Below, in pieces: positions 26,966 through 35,834 of a stretch of 64,000 nt of DNA. Each line of letters begins with the position of its first letter. The first letter of the stretch is position 1. The notes beneath the pieces were generated by a model that ran no database searches, was not told where the DNA came from, and saw nothing but the letters and a program-made list of their open reading frames with translations. This DNA comes from Candidatus Sumerlaea chitinivorans (GTDB lineage Bacteria > Sumerlaeota > Sumerlaeia > Sumerlaeales > Sumerlaeaceae): NCBI GenBank assembly GCA_003290465.1, contig CP030759.1, positions 1,116,001-1,180,000 of the forward strand, read 5' to 3'. Made by a program: the position numbers and the translations under genes.

Positions 26966-28450
26966 ATGAACGTGGATGAAGCAAAAATTTCAGCCATCGT
27001 GGAAGAAGTTGTCCGCCGCCTGAAGGAACAGGGTTTCGCAAGTGGCTCTCTCCCACAAAGCAGCGCTGGGGCGGGGGCAGTGGCAACTCGAAGCCGTGGC
27101 ACGAGCGGACTGCGTGGCGTCTTCTCAACCATCGAAGAGGCCATCGAGGCTGCATGGCAATCTCAGAAGATCTATGCGGATGCTTCGATGGAAACCCGCA
27201 AGAAAGTTGTGGCAGCCATTCGACAGGTCGGCGAAGAGCACAAGGAAGATTTTGCACGGCGGATCTACGAAGAGACGAAGCTTGGGCGCATTGACCATAA
27301 GATTCGCAAACACGAGATCGTCATCCGGTTAACCCCGGGACCAGAGGACTTGGTCACGCGGTGTTGGAGCGGCGACCACGGGCTTACGGTCGAGGAATAT
27401 GCGCCGTATGGTCTCATCGGGGCAGTAACGCCGGTCACACACCCCGTCGAGACGGCGATCAATAATGGCATCAGCATCCTTTCGGGTGGAAACACCGTGG
27501 TGTTTAACCCTCACCCAGCTTCTAAGCGCGTGTTTGCTTACGCCATACATCTCTTCAATGAAGCTATCTATCGGGCTACCGGACTCGAAAACTTGATGAC
27601 GACTATCGAAGAGCCAACCATCGAGACCGGCAAAACGATGTTCCGACATCCGAAGGTGCGAGTGTTATTGGTTACGGGTGGGCCCGGCGTGGTGCGCGAG
27701 GCACTCAACAGCGGGAAAAAATGCATTACTGCTGGCCCGGGCAATCCGCCGGTGGTCGTGGACGAGACAGCAATTATCCCAAAAGCTGCCAAGGATATCA
27801 TCGATGGGGCTGGTTTCGATAACAACATCCTGTGCATAGGAGAAAAGGAAGTTTTTGTCGTGGAGAGCGTGGCCGATCAGCTGATTGCAGAAATGAAAAA
27901 GCTTGGATGCGTCATGCTTTCGCGCGAACAAATCTCGGCATTAGCAGAGAAAGCTTTCCGATGCGAAGGTCAACATGGGAGTGGAAAATCCTGTGGCGGC
28001 GCGGTTTTGAACCGTGATCTCGTTGGACGCAGCCCACAGGTCTTAGCGCGCGCGATTGGCTTAGAGGTTCCGCCTGACTGCCCCATGCTGATTGGCGAAA
28101 CGGAGTTCGATAACCCTTGGGTCCAGCACGAGCAAATGATGATGTTCCTGCCCATCGTGCGCTGTCGCAATTTTGACGAAGCGCTCGACATGGCTGTAAA
28201 AGCCGAGCACGGGTATGGACACACCGCTGTGATTCACTCTCTGAATGTAGCCAACATGACGAAGATGGGCAAGGCAATGAACTGCTCCATTTTCGTGAAA
28301 AACGGGCCGTCGTACGCTGGCCTTGGAGCTGGCGGTGAAGGGCATACCTCCTTTTCTATTGCGAGCCCGACCGGCGAGGGACTAACCACCGCCCGCACAT
28401 TCTGCCGAATCCGTCGCTGTACGCTCGTCGATTACTTACGCATCGTTTAG
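26966..28450 (+). CDS. CoA-acylating aldehyde dehydrogenase with microcompartment encapsulation peptide (PduP/EutE type)
   Basis: The 494-residue enzyme converts an aldehyde and CoA to acyl-CoA with NAD+. The catalytic Cys is about residue 290 in FDNNILCIGEKEVFV. Other landmarks are YAPYGLIGAVTPVTHP, SGGNTVVFNPHPAS, LLVTGGPGVV and ITAGPGNPPVVVD. The N-terminus (residues about 7-22, KISAIVEEVVRRLKEQG) is an amphipathic helix, followed by a Ser/Gly/Ala-rich linker of about 25 residues before the core. This is the layout of encapsulation peptides that send PduP into bacterial microcompartments. No shell gene is adjacent, but a EutN/CcmL vertex protein is encoded at 46129. A rho-independent-type terminator follows (28509-28550). 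Confidence 0.92.
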   Translation: MNVDEAKISAIVEEVVRRLKEQGFASGSLPQSSAGAGAVATRSRGTSGLRGVFSTIEEAIEAAWQSQKIYADASMETRKKVVAAIRQVGEEHKEDFARRIYEETKLGRIDHKIRKHEIVIRLTPGPEDLVTRCWSGDHGLTVEEYAPYGLIGAVTPVTHPVETAINNGISILSGGNTVVFNPHPASKRVFAYAIHLFNEAIYRATGLENLMTTIEEPTIETGKTMFRHPKVRVLLVTGGPGVVREALNSGKKCITAGPGNPPVVVDETAIIPKAAKDIIDGAGFDNNILCIGEKEVFVVESVADQLIAEMKKLGCVMLSREQISALAEKAFRCEGQHGSGKSCGGAVLNRDLVGRSPQVLARAIGLEVPPDCPMLIGETEFDNPWVQHEQMMMFLPIVRCRNFDEALDMAVKAEHGYGHTAVIHSLNVANMTKMGKAMNCSIFVKNGPSYAGLGAGGEGHTSFSIASPTGEGLTTARTFCRIRRCTLVDYLRIV

Positions 28451-28508
28451 CGGGCACGCTTCATAGCGCGGTGAGGGCCAAGGCAGTTGAGCATTTCTTG
28501 CGGCGCAT

Positions 28509-28550
28509 GCCCCCACCCTGAACGACGGAGGTGGAGGCCCCGCATTTTTT
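28509..28550 (+). terminator. Rho-independent terminator after the aldehyde dehydrogenase
   Basis: GCCCCCACC (28509-28517) pairs with GGTGGAGGC (28530-28538) with one mismatch around a 12-base loop. Six T residues follow at 28545-28550. It lies between the aldehyde dehydrogenase and hisH on the same strand and separates their transcripts. Confidence 0.7.
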
Positions 28551-28616
28551 CACGATCGAGCTACCCTCACGCGTTGCCGAAATAAAGATCCGCATATCCT
28601 CTATTGAGTGCATAAG

Positions 28617-29237
28617 ATGATTTCGATCGTTGATTACGGAATGGGAAATTTGCGCAGCGTCGCGAAGGCCTTCGAGAAGATCGGGGCAAAGGTCGAGCTT
28701 ATCGAGACCTTAGACGACGTTCGCCGCGCGCACACCCTTGTGGTTCCGGGCGTCGGAGCTTTTGGCGACGCGATGGCAGGCTTGGAGCAACGCAAGCTCA
28801 CAGGGGCAATCCGTGAGCATGTGGAAGCAGGAAAACCACTTCTCGGAATATGCTTGGGACTCCAAATTCTCTTCGAGCGCAGTGAAGAATCCCCGAGCGT
28901 TCCCGGCTTGGGAATCTTGCGAGGAGACGTGCGACGTTTCGTTTCCGCTGACCTAAAAATCCCGCAGATGGGATGGAATAAGATCGAGGTCAATCCTCAA
29001 AGCCGCCTGCTGAGAGGCTTAGGTGACAATCCCTACGTCTACTTTGTGCATTCGTACTACGTGGCTCCGATTGACCAGGAAGTGATCGCCGCCACTACTG
29101 AGTACGGGATCCAATTTGTTTCCGCGATTGAGCGTGGAAACCTCTTTGGAGTGCAATTTCACCCAGAAAAAAGCCAGCAAATTGGGCTTCAGATTCTTCG
29201 CAATTTTGCAACGTTGGTGGGTGAAATTCCTGGATAG
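28617..29237 (+). CDS. hisH: Imidazole glycerol phosphate synthase glutaminase subunit
   Basis: HisH releases ammonia from glutamine for HisF in histidine biosynthesis. The class I glutaminase features are present: N-terminal MISIVDYGMGNLRSVAKAFE, LVVPGVGAFGDAM (oxyanion strand), the nucleophile Cys in KPLLGICLGLQILFE, and the His-Glu pair in FGVQFHPEKS. I use ATG 28617 rather than the GTG three codons earlier because the family starts directly with the beta-strand. At 206 residues the length is normal. hisF is not adjacent, so the histidine genes are dispersed. It converges with cimA across a strong stem-loop at 29335-29371. Confidence 0.95.
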   Translation: MISIVDYGMGNLRSVAKAFEKIGAKVELIETLDDVRRAHTLVVPGVGAFGDAMAGLEQRKLTGAIREHVEAGKPLLGICLGLQILFERSEESPSVPGLGILRGDVRRFVSADLKIPQMGWNKIEVNPQSRLLRGLGDNPYVYFVHSYYVAPIDQEVIAATTEYGIQFVSAIERGNLFGVQFHPEKSQQIGLQILRNFATLVGEIPG

Positions 29238-29334
29238 CGGGCCTGTTCAAAGCACCCAGCCAATATCTGCCGACAGGCGAGTAGCGCACGATCGGTGCGG
29301 TGAAAGCCAATGCGCTGGGCCGCCTTAAATGGAA

Positions 29335-29371
29335 AGCGGTGAGGTGTTGCCGATCGCAAAACCTCACCGCT
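29335..29371 (-). terminator. Terminator-like stem-loop between hisH and cimA
   Basis: AGCGGTGAGGT (29335-29345) and ACCTCACCGCT (29361-29371) form a perfect 11-bp stem with a 15-base loop between two convergent genes. On the minus strand the 3' side continues TTCCATTT, so it suits termination of cimA best, and may act in both directions. Confidence 0.6.
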
Positions 29372-29400
29372 CGGCTTGTATGCGCGTCGCTTGAGACAGG

Positions 29401-31008
29401 CTACTCACCTACATTGGCGCGTTCGCTCTCCGCCGAACGCAGCAACCGATATTCGATAGAATCCACAAGGGCCTGCCAACTTGCCTCGATGATGTTCTCC
29501 GAGACACCGACCGTTGTCCAAGCTTGCTCACCATCAGAACTTTCAATGAGCACGCGGACCTTTGCAGCGGTCCCCGCCCGAGCGTTGATCACTCGGACTT
29601 TGAAGTCCGTCAGATGCACTTTCTCGAGCTCGGGATATGCGCGAGAAAGAGCCTTACGTAGAGCCCGATCCAGCGCGTTGACCGGCCCATCGCCATCCGC
29701 GACCACATGGTGCTCCTTGCCTTTTACATTGAGCCGAATGATGGCCTCAGCCGGACACGGTGCATACGGGCTTTTGCCATAGGTGATCACCTTGAAATCC
29801 TTGAGTTCAAAGAACGGTGTGTACTGACCTTTGGCCTTTTTCACGAGTAACTCAAAGCTCGCTTCTGCCGCTTCAAACTGATACCCGTCGGCCTCCAGCT
29901 CCTTGATCTGTTGGACGATCTGCTTGACGTCTTCAGAAGTTGCCGCGAGGTCGATTCCCAGCTCTTCGAGTTTCGACTGAATGTTGCTTTGCCCGCTTAG
30001 CTCGCTCACCAGAACTCGACGGACGTTCCCCACGGTTTCTGGCGGAATATGCTCGTAGGTCGCTGGGTTGCGTCGCACGGCGCTCACATGTACGCCGCCC
30101 TTATGGGCAAAGACGGTTTGTCCCACATAGGGTTGTCGCGGATCTGGCGGGATGTTCGCAATCTCAGCCACAAAGTGCGATACTGCAGTCAGTTCCCGAA
30201 GTTTCCCCGGTGGCAAGCAGCGCTTCTTTAGCTTAAGCTCAAGATTAGGGATGACTTGGATGAGGTCCGCGTTGCCGCACCGCTCACCATAGCCATTAAT
30301 AGTCCCCTGAACGTGTGTCGCGCCGTGGTACACGGCGACTACTGAGTTTGCAACTGCCATACCAGCGTCATTGTGAGTATGAACGCCGATAGGGAGTTTC
30401 ACGGTCTCCCGAACCTTTGCCATGATTGCCGGGATTTCCGTGGGCATGGTGCCACCGTTTGTATCGCAGAGCACAATGCAATCGGCCCCAGCTTCTTCGG
30501 CCGCCTTCAAAGTTTGCAGTGCGTAGGCTTCATTGCTCTTGAAGCCGTCGAAGAAGTGCTCTGCGTCGTAAATGACCTCTCGACCGTGGCTCTTGAGGAA
30601 ACTGACAGAGTCGCGAATCATTTCGAGGTTCTCTTCCAAGGACACCCGAAGCGCCTCGTGCACATGCAAATCCCAAGTCTTGCCGAAAATGGTGACCACG
30701 GGTGTTTCCGCTTCCAAAAGTGTGAGAATCTGGGAATCCTCCGACGCCTTCATGTTCTTTCGGCGCGTACTCCCGAAAGCAGCCAACTTCGCGTGGCGCA
30801 AAGGGATGTTCTTCATTTTCCGGAAGAAATTGATCGCTTTGGGATTCGAGCCGGGCCAGCCTCCCTCGATGTAGTCGACGCCAAAGTCATCGAGCCGCTG
30901 CGCGATGTGAATCTTGTCCTCTAAGGAATACGAGATAAACTCACCTTGCTCACCATCCCGAAGAGTCGTGTCATAGATCAGAACATCTTTTTGGACTTTA
31001 TCACTCAT
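29401..31008 (-). CDS. cimA: Citramalate synthase (2-isopropylmalate synthase family)
   Basis: A 535-residue TIM-barrel acyltransferase of the DRE-TIM group. The metal/substrate motif is IYDTTLRDGEQGEFISYS, followed by DYIEGGWPGSNPKAINFF, typical of CimA rather than LeuA. CDTNGGTMPTE, GVHTHNDAGMAVANS, GTINGYGERCGNADL and FAHKGGVHVSAV complete the active site. A C-terminal LeuA-type allosteric domain (about 150 residues) is present. CimA makes (R)-citramalate from acetyl-CoA and pyruvate for isoleucine synthesis. Family members are sometimes annotated as alpha-isopropylmalate synthase, but the GGWPGSNPK motif makes citramalate the better call. A small hairpin (ATTGG/CCAAT, 31128-31149) lies in its leader. 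Confidence 0.88.
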   Translation of the reverse strand: MSDKVQKDVLIYDTTLRDGEQGEFISYSLEDKIHIAQRLDDFGVDYIEGGWPGSNPKAINFFRKMKNIPLRHAKLAAFGSTRRKNMKASEDSQILTLLEAETPVVTIFGKTWDLHVHEALRVSLEENLEMIRDSVSFLKSHGREVIYDAEHFFDGFKSNEAYALQTLKAAEEAGADCIVLCDTNGGTMPTEIPAIMAKVRETVKLPIGVHTHNDAGMAVANSVVAVYHGATHVQGTINGYGERCGNADLIQVIPNLELKLKKRCLPPGKLRELTAVSHFVAEIANIPPDPRQPYVGQTVFAHKGGVHVSAVRRNPATYEHIPPETVGNVRRVLVSELSGQSNIQSKLEELGIDLAATSEDVKQIVQQIKELEADGYQFEAAEASFELLVKKAKGQYTPFFELKDFKVITYGKSPYAPCPAEAIIRLNVKGKEHHVVADGDGPVNALDRALRKALSRAYPELEKVHLTDFKVRVINARAGTAAKVRVLIESSDGEQAWTTVGVSENIIEASWQALVDSIEYRLLRSAESERANVGE

Positions 31009-31250
31009 AAGCTGCGCATCCTTTCGATATAAGAACTGTGGGCAATGTGTGCGGAATCTGCCCGCTCATCACAGAGATTATTTTCTGAGGGTGATTGCTG
31101 AATATAGGAGATGTGGGATGTGCGCTTATTGGACCCGTGAGGGCCCAATAATACCGATGGCAATTATGCAGGTGGGCGATATGTGGCGCAGTTGTGCCAT
31201 TGTTGCTCTGTGATACCGCCGTGCTCCTTTTGCATTCAAAAAGTCAACTC

Positions 31251-32078
31251 TTACCAATACTTTTCGTAATGGATTTCGCCTTCGCCTGTTGCAGGATCAA
31301 ACAGCCTGTACCCCTCGCTGGAAAGAATCCCGATCATCGACTCGATCATAGTGGGGTTCCCACACAGGAATACGTGTGTTGTCCCCGGCGAAGGATTGAA
31401 CCCCCAACAAATACCGATTTTGCGCTCGCGCCACACATTTTGTACATACCCGGTCAAACCACTCCACGGAACTGGCTCGAGGTAGGGGCGGCTGACAACG
31501 GGCAAATAGGCAAAGTTTTTACGGAGTCGCGCCATGGTGATGAGTTCAGCGTGGTACCCAAGATCCCATGAGCATTTTGCCCCATGGATGACCGCGAAGT
31601 GACGTTCGTGATCGTGAGCAAGGTGGGTCCGGAGCATACTCATGTAGGGCGCAATGCCTGTGCTTGTTGCCACCAAAACTACGTGGCGATCGGGTGGAAC
31701 TTGATCCAACGTAAACAGCCCGCTGACTTTTTTCCCAAGCCACAGTTTATCCCCTACCTTCAAGGCAAACAAACGAGGCGTCAGCTCCCCCGTCCGCACC
31801 AGACTGATGTAAAACTCAAAATACTCTTCTGCTTTTGAGGATGAAGCGATCGAATATGCTCGACGAATCAGCTTTGAGGGCTCTTGGGGCTCGGAAGATT
31901 CGGACTCGGAAATCCAGACGCGAGGGGCTGAAGCGGGTAAGCCAAGAACTGCGAACTGGCCCGGGATAAACGAGGGCAAAGGCCAATCGACCGGAGCCAC
32001 CCGAAGGATCATCAGCTCAGGAGTCACATCGATCCTATGCAAGACTACAGCATTAAGCTGAGCGTCGGCATCACTCAT
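31251..32078 (-). CDS. fpr: Ferredoxin--NADP+ reductase
   Basis: This flavoprotein passes electrons between ferredoxin or flavodoxin and NADP(H). FAD-binding motifs are IPGQFAVLGLPA and RRAYSIASS. The NADP site has VLVATSTGIAPYMSMLRTHL and the segment TTHVFLCGNPTMIESM. It ends in YEKYW, whose terminal aromatic residue is typical of bacterial Fpr proteins and stacks on the flavin. At 275 residues the length is standard. There is no fused 2Fe-2S domain. It lies 93 bp downstream of the ABC permease gene on the same strand, so it may or may not share that transcript. Confidence 0.9.
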   Translation of the reverse strand: MSDADAQLNAVVLHRIDVTPELMILRVAPVDWPLPSFIPGQFAVLGLPASAPRVWISESESSEPQEPSKLIRRAYSIASSSKAEEYFEFYISLVRTGELTPRLFALKVGDKLWLGKKVSGLFTLDQVPPDRHVVLVATSTGIAPYMSMLRTHLAHDHERHFAVIHGAKCSWDLGYHAELITMARLRKNFAYLPVVSRPYLEPVPWSGLTGYVQNVWRERKIGICWGFNPSPGTTHVFLCGNPTMIESMIGILSSEGYRLFDPATGEGEIHYEKYW

Positions 32079-32171
32079 GGGTTCAGTGCCTTACGTGGAC
32101 AGAAGCATATTTCAATGCTATTCGTACAAACTCGAGGACAGGCTGAGCGAACGCCGCCACACCGGCAGAGA

Positions 32172-32993
32172 TCACTGTTGTTCTACGCCTTCACGAAGAG
32201 CGTGTTCGCGTTGAGTAAAGAGAAACCACGACAACGTTGCCATGAGTGCCCCAAAGATCAGGAGGGACGAAGCCGCAGAGAAGTCGGTCACTTCTGCATC
32301 TTTCATTATAAGCTCCAAGGGGCCATCCGTCATGAGCGACTGCGGGCAACCGCTCAAGATCAGGACGCAAAACCGAGGTGAGAGCAACTTGAGCGAACTT
32401 GGAATGATCATCACCACAAATTCGACAAAGAACAAAAAACCACCGCCGTACGTCAGAGGTTTGCGGGTGAAGAGGGATAGAAACATTCCTAAGTAAAAGT
32501 ATGGAAATGCACCGAGTAGGGCGGCCAGCACATGCCAAGAAATGATGCCAGCTTCCTTTGCTAACATCTGGGGATTTTCCATCAACCCACACACGACATA
32601 GGTGGCCAATAATGTGATTACCAAAAAGAGACTCAGCCACCCAAAAGCGACGAGGCTCTTAGTCCCCCAAAGGAGCGTCCGAGACACTGGGCGAGTCCAA
32701 AGATGCACGAGCGTTCGAGATTCAAGTTCTTCGCTAAGAACGAGAATCCCGGCATATAGTGCAGAAGCAGGTAGAATCAAGCCTACAAAAAGCCCCACAA
32801 AAAGCTCAAAATACTCATCGATGGGCGAGATGGGAATGTGAGATCCTTGGTTACTGGCGAGCAGCCGACTCAAGAGCTTGACGAGAGACGGTAGTAACCC
32901 CACCCACAGCAACAGCACAAGACGCACTTTCCCGCGGAAGAACTGATAGTTAGTAATCCGCGTGAGAGCTTGTATCTGGCTCAGCATGGACAT
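32172..32993 (-). CDS. ABC-2 type transporter permease (second pair)
   Basis: I place the start at ATG 32991-32993 (MSMLSQIQALTRITN), just after the stop of the upstream ATPase; the open frame runs further upstream, but that would overlap the ATPase. Hydrophobic segments (VRLVLLLWVGLLPSLVKLL, LFVGLFVGLILPASALYAG, SLVAFGWLSLFLVITLLA, GGGFLFFVEFVVMIIP, LLIFGALMATLSWFLFT) give about six transmembrane helices. The motif LSEELESRTLVHLWTRPVSR is typical of ABC-2 permeases of the NosY/CcmB-like group. It is the partner of the ATPase at 33002. Substrate unknown. Confidence 0.8.
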   Translation of the reverse strand: MSMLSQIQALTRITNYQFFRGKVRLVLLLWVGLLPSLVKLLSRLLASNQGSHIPISPIDEYFELFVGLFVGLILPASALYAGILVLSEELESRTLVHLWTRPVSRTLLWGTKSLVAFGWLSLFLVITLLATYVVCGLMENPQMLAKEAGIISWHVLAALLGAFPYFYLGMFLSLFTRKPLTYGGGFLFFVEFVVMIIPSSLKLLSPRFCVLILSGCPQSLMTDGPLELIMKDAEVTDFSAASSLLIFGALMATLSWFLFTQREHALREGVEQQ

Positions 32994-33001
32994 TGGGTGG
33001 C

Positions 33002-33946
33002 TCACTCTTTCACCAAGTACTGGAAGACCGCGTCCAAATTGTCGTCCACCGCATAGACTTCCTCGACCGACCATTGGCGGGCGACCACCCCATTTTGAAT
33101 CACCTCGAACAGTTCCGCTGGTCTATTAGTGCGCACCTCGAGGGCGTCCTCCGGGGGCTCTGCAAATGTCAAGGCCATCACAGATTCGAGTTTCGCGAGC
33201 TCGCCAGCAATTCTTCTGCGCTCGCGGCTCACGATACGGTAAGTAAGTGGCTGGTTTTCGATCAGAAACCGAATTTCCTCAATTCGTCCCTCGGCAAGAA
33301 CACGTCCACGATGTATAAGCAAAATCCGATCTGTGAGAGCCTCAATCTCGTGCAGAATGTGACTCGACACAAGGACAGTTCGTCCTTCGGTCCCCAATTT
33401 TCCGAGTAAATCGAGTACAAGCTTGCGGCCCGGCGGATCTAAGCCGTTTAAGGGTTCGTCTAAAATAAGGACTTCCGGGCCGTGAATCAGCGCTGCGGCC
33501 AACTTGACGCGCTGGCGCATCCCCTTTGAGTATTCTCGGATCCGGCGATGCGCAAACGCACTCATTTGGAGAAGTTCGATGCGTTCTCGCGCTCGCACCA
33601 GACTTTCATCGCGAGGAAAACCGCTGAGCTGCCCCATGAGGGTTATAAACTCTTCGGCATTCATGTCCTCATAAAAACTATCGGTATCAGGACAGTAGCC
33701 AACCCTACGCATGACCTGAGGTTCCCGCCACGGATTGCAGCCAAGTACGCGAACTTGCCCACGGCTTGGACGCAGACGCCCTGTGATTAAATTGAGCAAC
33801 GTTGATTTTCCCGCGCCGTTTGGCCCCAGAATGCCAGTGACCCCAGCACCAAATGAAGCGGTGAGCTGGTTGACGCCAATCACCTCTCCGTACCATTTGC
33901 TGACGTCACGCAATTCTATCACTGAGCCGTTTGACTGGCGACTCAC
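33002..33946 (-). CDS. ABC transporter ATP-binding protein (second pair)
   Basis: The frame is open for another 130 codons upstream, but GTG 33944-33946 is the likely start: GGAGG lies seven bases before it, and its GTGA overlaps the stop of the preceding permease. The product then starts directly with IELRDVSKWYGEVIGVNQL. Walker A is GPNGAGKST, the signature is YSKGMRQRVKLAAALIHG and Walker B is VLILDEPLNGLDP. A C-terminal domain of about 80 residues follows the H-loop (VLVSSHILHEIE). It energises an ABC-2 exporter together with the permease at 32172. Confidence 0.88.
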   Translation of the reverse strand: MSRQSNGSVIELRDVSKWYGEVIGVNQLTASFGAGVTGILGPNGAGKSTLLNLITGRLRPSRGQVRVLGCNPWREPQVMRRVGYCPDTDSFYEDMNAEEFITLMGQLSGFPRDESLVRARERIELLQMSAFAHRRIREYSKGMRQRVKLAAALIHGPEVLILDEPLNGLDPPGRKLVLDLLGKLGTEGRTVLVSSHILHEIEALTDRILLIHRGRVLAEGRIEEIRFLIENQPLTYRIVSRERRRIAGELAKLESVMALTFAEPPEDALEVRTNRPAELFEVIQNGVVARQWSVEEVYAVDDNLDAVFQYLVKE

Positions 33947-34866
33947 CGGACGACCTCCACGGAGCGCATGCGTCTGACAATTATCAGGACGAACAGGCAC
34001 AGGTAAGCCACGAAGGTCAGGAGAGCAATCTCGGGATACTCGGCAGCCTCCCGGAATAAACGATCGCGGTGCCAAATCCGGCTTGGTTGCAATAGGTTTT
34101 GGAGTAATACTTGGATATTCGTCAGTGGGGAGAATAAAAGAAAAATTGGGAGTCCTGCCATCTTTGCGAGTGCGCGCACAGTCGTAGGCAACAGAAACCA
34201 GAAGATGAGATAGATGGCACCCGCATAACGCTCCGAGCTGGCCAATGCGGACGCAGCAAGAAGCGACAAGACTGGCACCGCTGTGAATGCAACGCTCGCA
34301 AGAACTCCGCGGGCCACAACCCAAAGAGCGCTCCACGCCTGATTGGCATTCAGCACGAGACTCACAGCCTGAACATATGCTACAAGGATGGTGACCACAA
34401 GAATGCTGACTGGGAGGACCAAGAGCCCAAGAATCTTCCCAACGACGTAATCTCGAGTTCGCAATGGTCTCGAGAAATACAAGGTGTAGGCACCGTTGCG
34501 TAGGTCATTACAGATTATACCTGCTTGCTGAAGCATCATGAGCCACACAATCACAAGCGATGAGGAGAGAAACAGGAAACACAGGGTCTGGAGGTCCATA
34601 TTGAGACCCGGTAAGGGGAAACGCGCTGCTGCCCCAACTGAGCCAAGCTGATCTTGAGCCTCTTTGGGGACCAAAGTTCGAGCCTGCCCTGCAATATAGA
34701 ACAACACCCCGCTTACAATCATGTAGCAACAAAGGAGAAGCGGCAAGAAGAGATTGCGCTTGTTGGCCCAATAGGGGCGCATCGTCATGCGCATAATCGG
34801 AAGCCAACGCCGCGCCACGGTGCGAGGCCCATCATAATGACGGTATGTTTGCTCATAAACGGGCAC
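33943..34866 (-). CDS. ABC-2 type transporter permease (first pair)
   Basis: The 307-residue protein begins MPVYEQTYRHYDGPRTVARR, a start typical of ABC-2 permeases of this group, followed by helix 1 (LFLPLLLCCYMIVSGVLFYIA). It has a periplasmic loop, then five further helices including LQTLCFLFLSSSLVIVWLMML and LPVSILVVTILVAYVQAVSL. The cytoplasmic coupling segment DLRNGAYTLYFSRPLRTRDYV is conserved in kind with the second permease (LESRTLVHLWTRPVSR). Its start overlaps the ATPase at 34853 by 14 bp and its stop overlaps the next ATPase, so five genes are tightly coupled. Substrate unknown. Confidence 0.82.
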   Translation of the reverse strand: MPVYEQTYRHYDGPRTVARRWLPIMRMTMRPYWANKRNLFLPLLLCCYMIVSGVLFYIAGQARTLVPKEAQDQLGSVGAAARFPLPGLNMDLQTLCFLFLSSSLVIVWLMMLQQAGIICNDLRNGAYTLYFSRPLRTRDYVVGKILGLLVLPVSILVVTILVAYVQAVSLVLNANQAWSALWVVARGVLASVAFTAVPVLSLLAASALASSERYAGAIYLIFWFLLPTTVRALAKMAGLPIFLLFSPLTNIQVLLQNLLQPSRIWHRDRLFREAAEYPEIALLTFVAYLCLFVLIIVRRMRSVEVVR

Positions 34867-35806
34867 TGGTGGTCTCCTTGATGGCGTCTAAGACGATGTC
34901 TTCAACCTTCTGGCGCACAAGTTCGAGTCGTTGCACCATCGCACCGGCAGCATGGGCTGCATCAAAAATCAGATCGACCGCTGCATGACTGGGAAGAACG
35001 ACGTAGCCATTTGAGCCGGCCGTTTCTTCCACAAGCCGTGCTCCAAGGCCAGCAAGCTCCTCACCAAAACGCTTCATATCTCCGCGGATTCGCACCAAAT
35101 AGACCAGCTGTTCTTCAGCAGCTCTGTGTGGAGCGCGAAGCTGACGGGATGCCACACGGCCGTCACTCAGGATGATGATTTCCCGCGCAAGGTCTTCGAC
35201 ATCATTCAGCAAATGCGTGGAGAGAATCACATTCATCCCGCGATTCTCCACGAGGTCTCGGATGAGATCGAGCATTTGAGCTCGCCCCGTGGGATCCATC
35301 CCGCTCGTCGGCTCGTCCAAGAGCAGGAGCTGAGGATCATGGATAATGGCCTGAGCCAGTTTCACCCGCTGACGCATACCTGTAGAAAAAGTCTCGAGCG
35401 GACGGTAACGCTCTTCTCCCACCCCCGTGTAATCCAACATTTCATGGGCTCGTTCCATAGCTGCTCCCCGTGGCAGCCCCGACAGCTCGCCCATGTAGGC
35501 AACAAGCTGCACCGCACTGAGCTTGGGGATGAATGCGTCGACCTCTGGCATATACCCCAAGTGGGCGCGGGCTTCAAGAGAGTGCCGGGGCAACTCGTAC
35601 CCAGCCACCTTGACACTCCCGCTGTAGGGTGTAACAAAGCCCAGAATTGTGCGTAACAGTGTCGTCTTCCCTGCCCCATTCGGGCCGACCAAGCCTGCAG
35701 CTCCTCCATGAAACGTCAGGCAAACGTCATGGAGCACAGCTTTTCTGCCATAACCAGTGGTGAGATTCTTGATTTCTATCAGCGGGCCGCTGTCACGGCC
35801 GTTCAT
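34853..35806 (-). CDS. ABC transporter ATP-binding protein (first pair)
   Basis: The product shows an A-loop tyrosine (LTTGYGRKAV), Walker A GPNGAGKTTLL, Q-loop, signature FSTGMRQRVKLAQAIIHD, Walker B LLLLDEPTSGMDP and H-loop VILSTHLLNDVEDL. It is followed by a C-terminal domain of about 90 residues. I prefer ATG 35804-35806, with AAGGAAA upstream, over the in-frame GTG at 35827. It overlaps the following permease gene by 14 bp. The upstream CPBP protease gene ends 28 bp before this start. The paralogous ATPase at 33002 has the same layout, so the two pairs probably arose by duplication. Confidence 0.88.
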   Translation of the reverse strand: MNGRDSGPLIEIKNLTTGYGRKAVLHDVCLTFHGGAAGLVGPNGAGKTTLLRTILGFVTPYSGSVKVAGYELPRHSLEARAHLGYMPEVDAFIPKLSAVQLVAYMGELSGLPRGAAMERAHEMLDYTGVGEERYRPLETFSTGMRQRVKLAQAIIHDPQLLLLDEPTSGMDPTGRAQMLDLIRDLVENRGMNVILSTHLLNDVEDLAREIIILSDGRVASRQLRAPHRAAEEQLVYLVRIRGDMKRFGEELAGLGARLVEETAGSNGYVVLPSHAAVDLIFDAAHAAGAMVQRLELVRQKVEDIVLDAIKETTSARL

Positions 35807-35834
35807 TCGCGTTTTCCTTTTTCTCACTCAGATG

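Noticed and set aside
33947-34336. 130-residue N-terminal extension of the second ABC ATPase
   Set aside because: It lies entirely inside the permease gene in another frame. The GTG at 33946 with GGAGG upstream and a GTGA overlap is the expected start.
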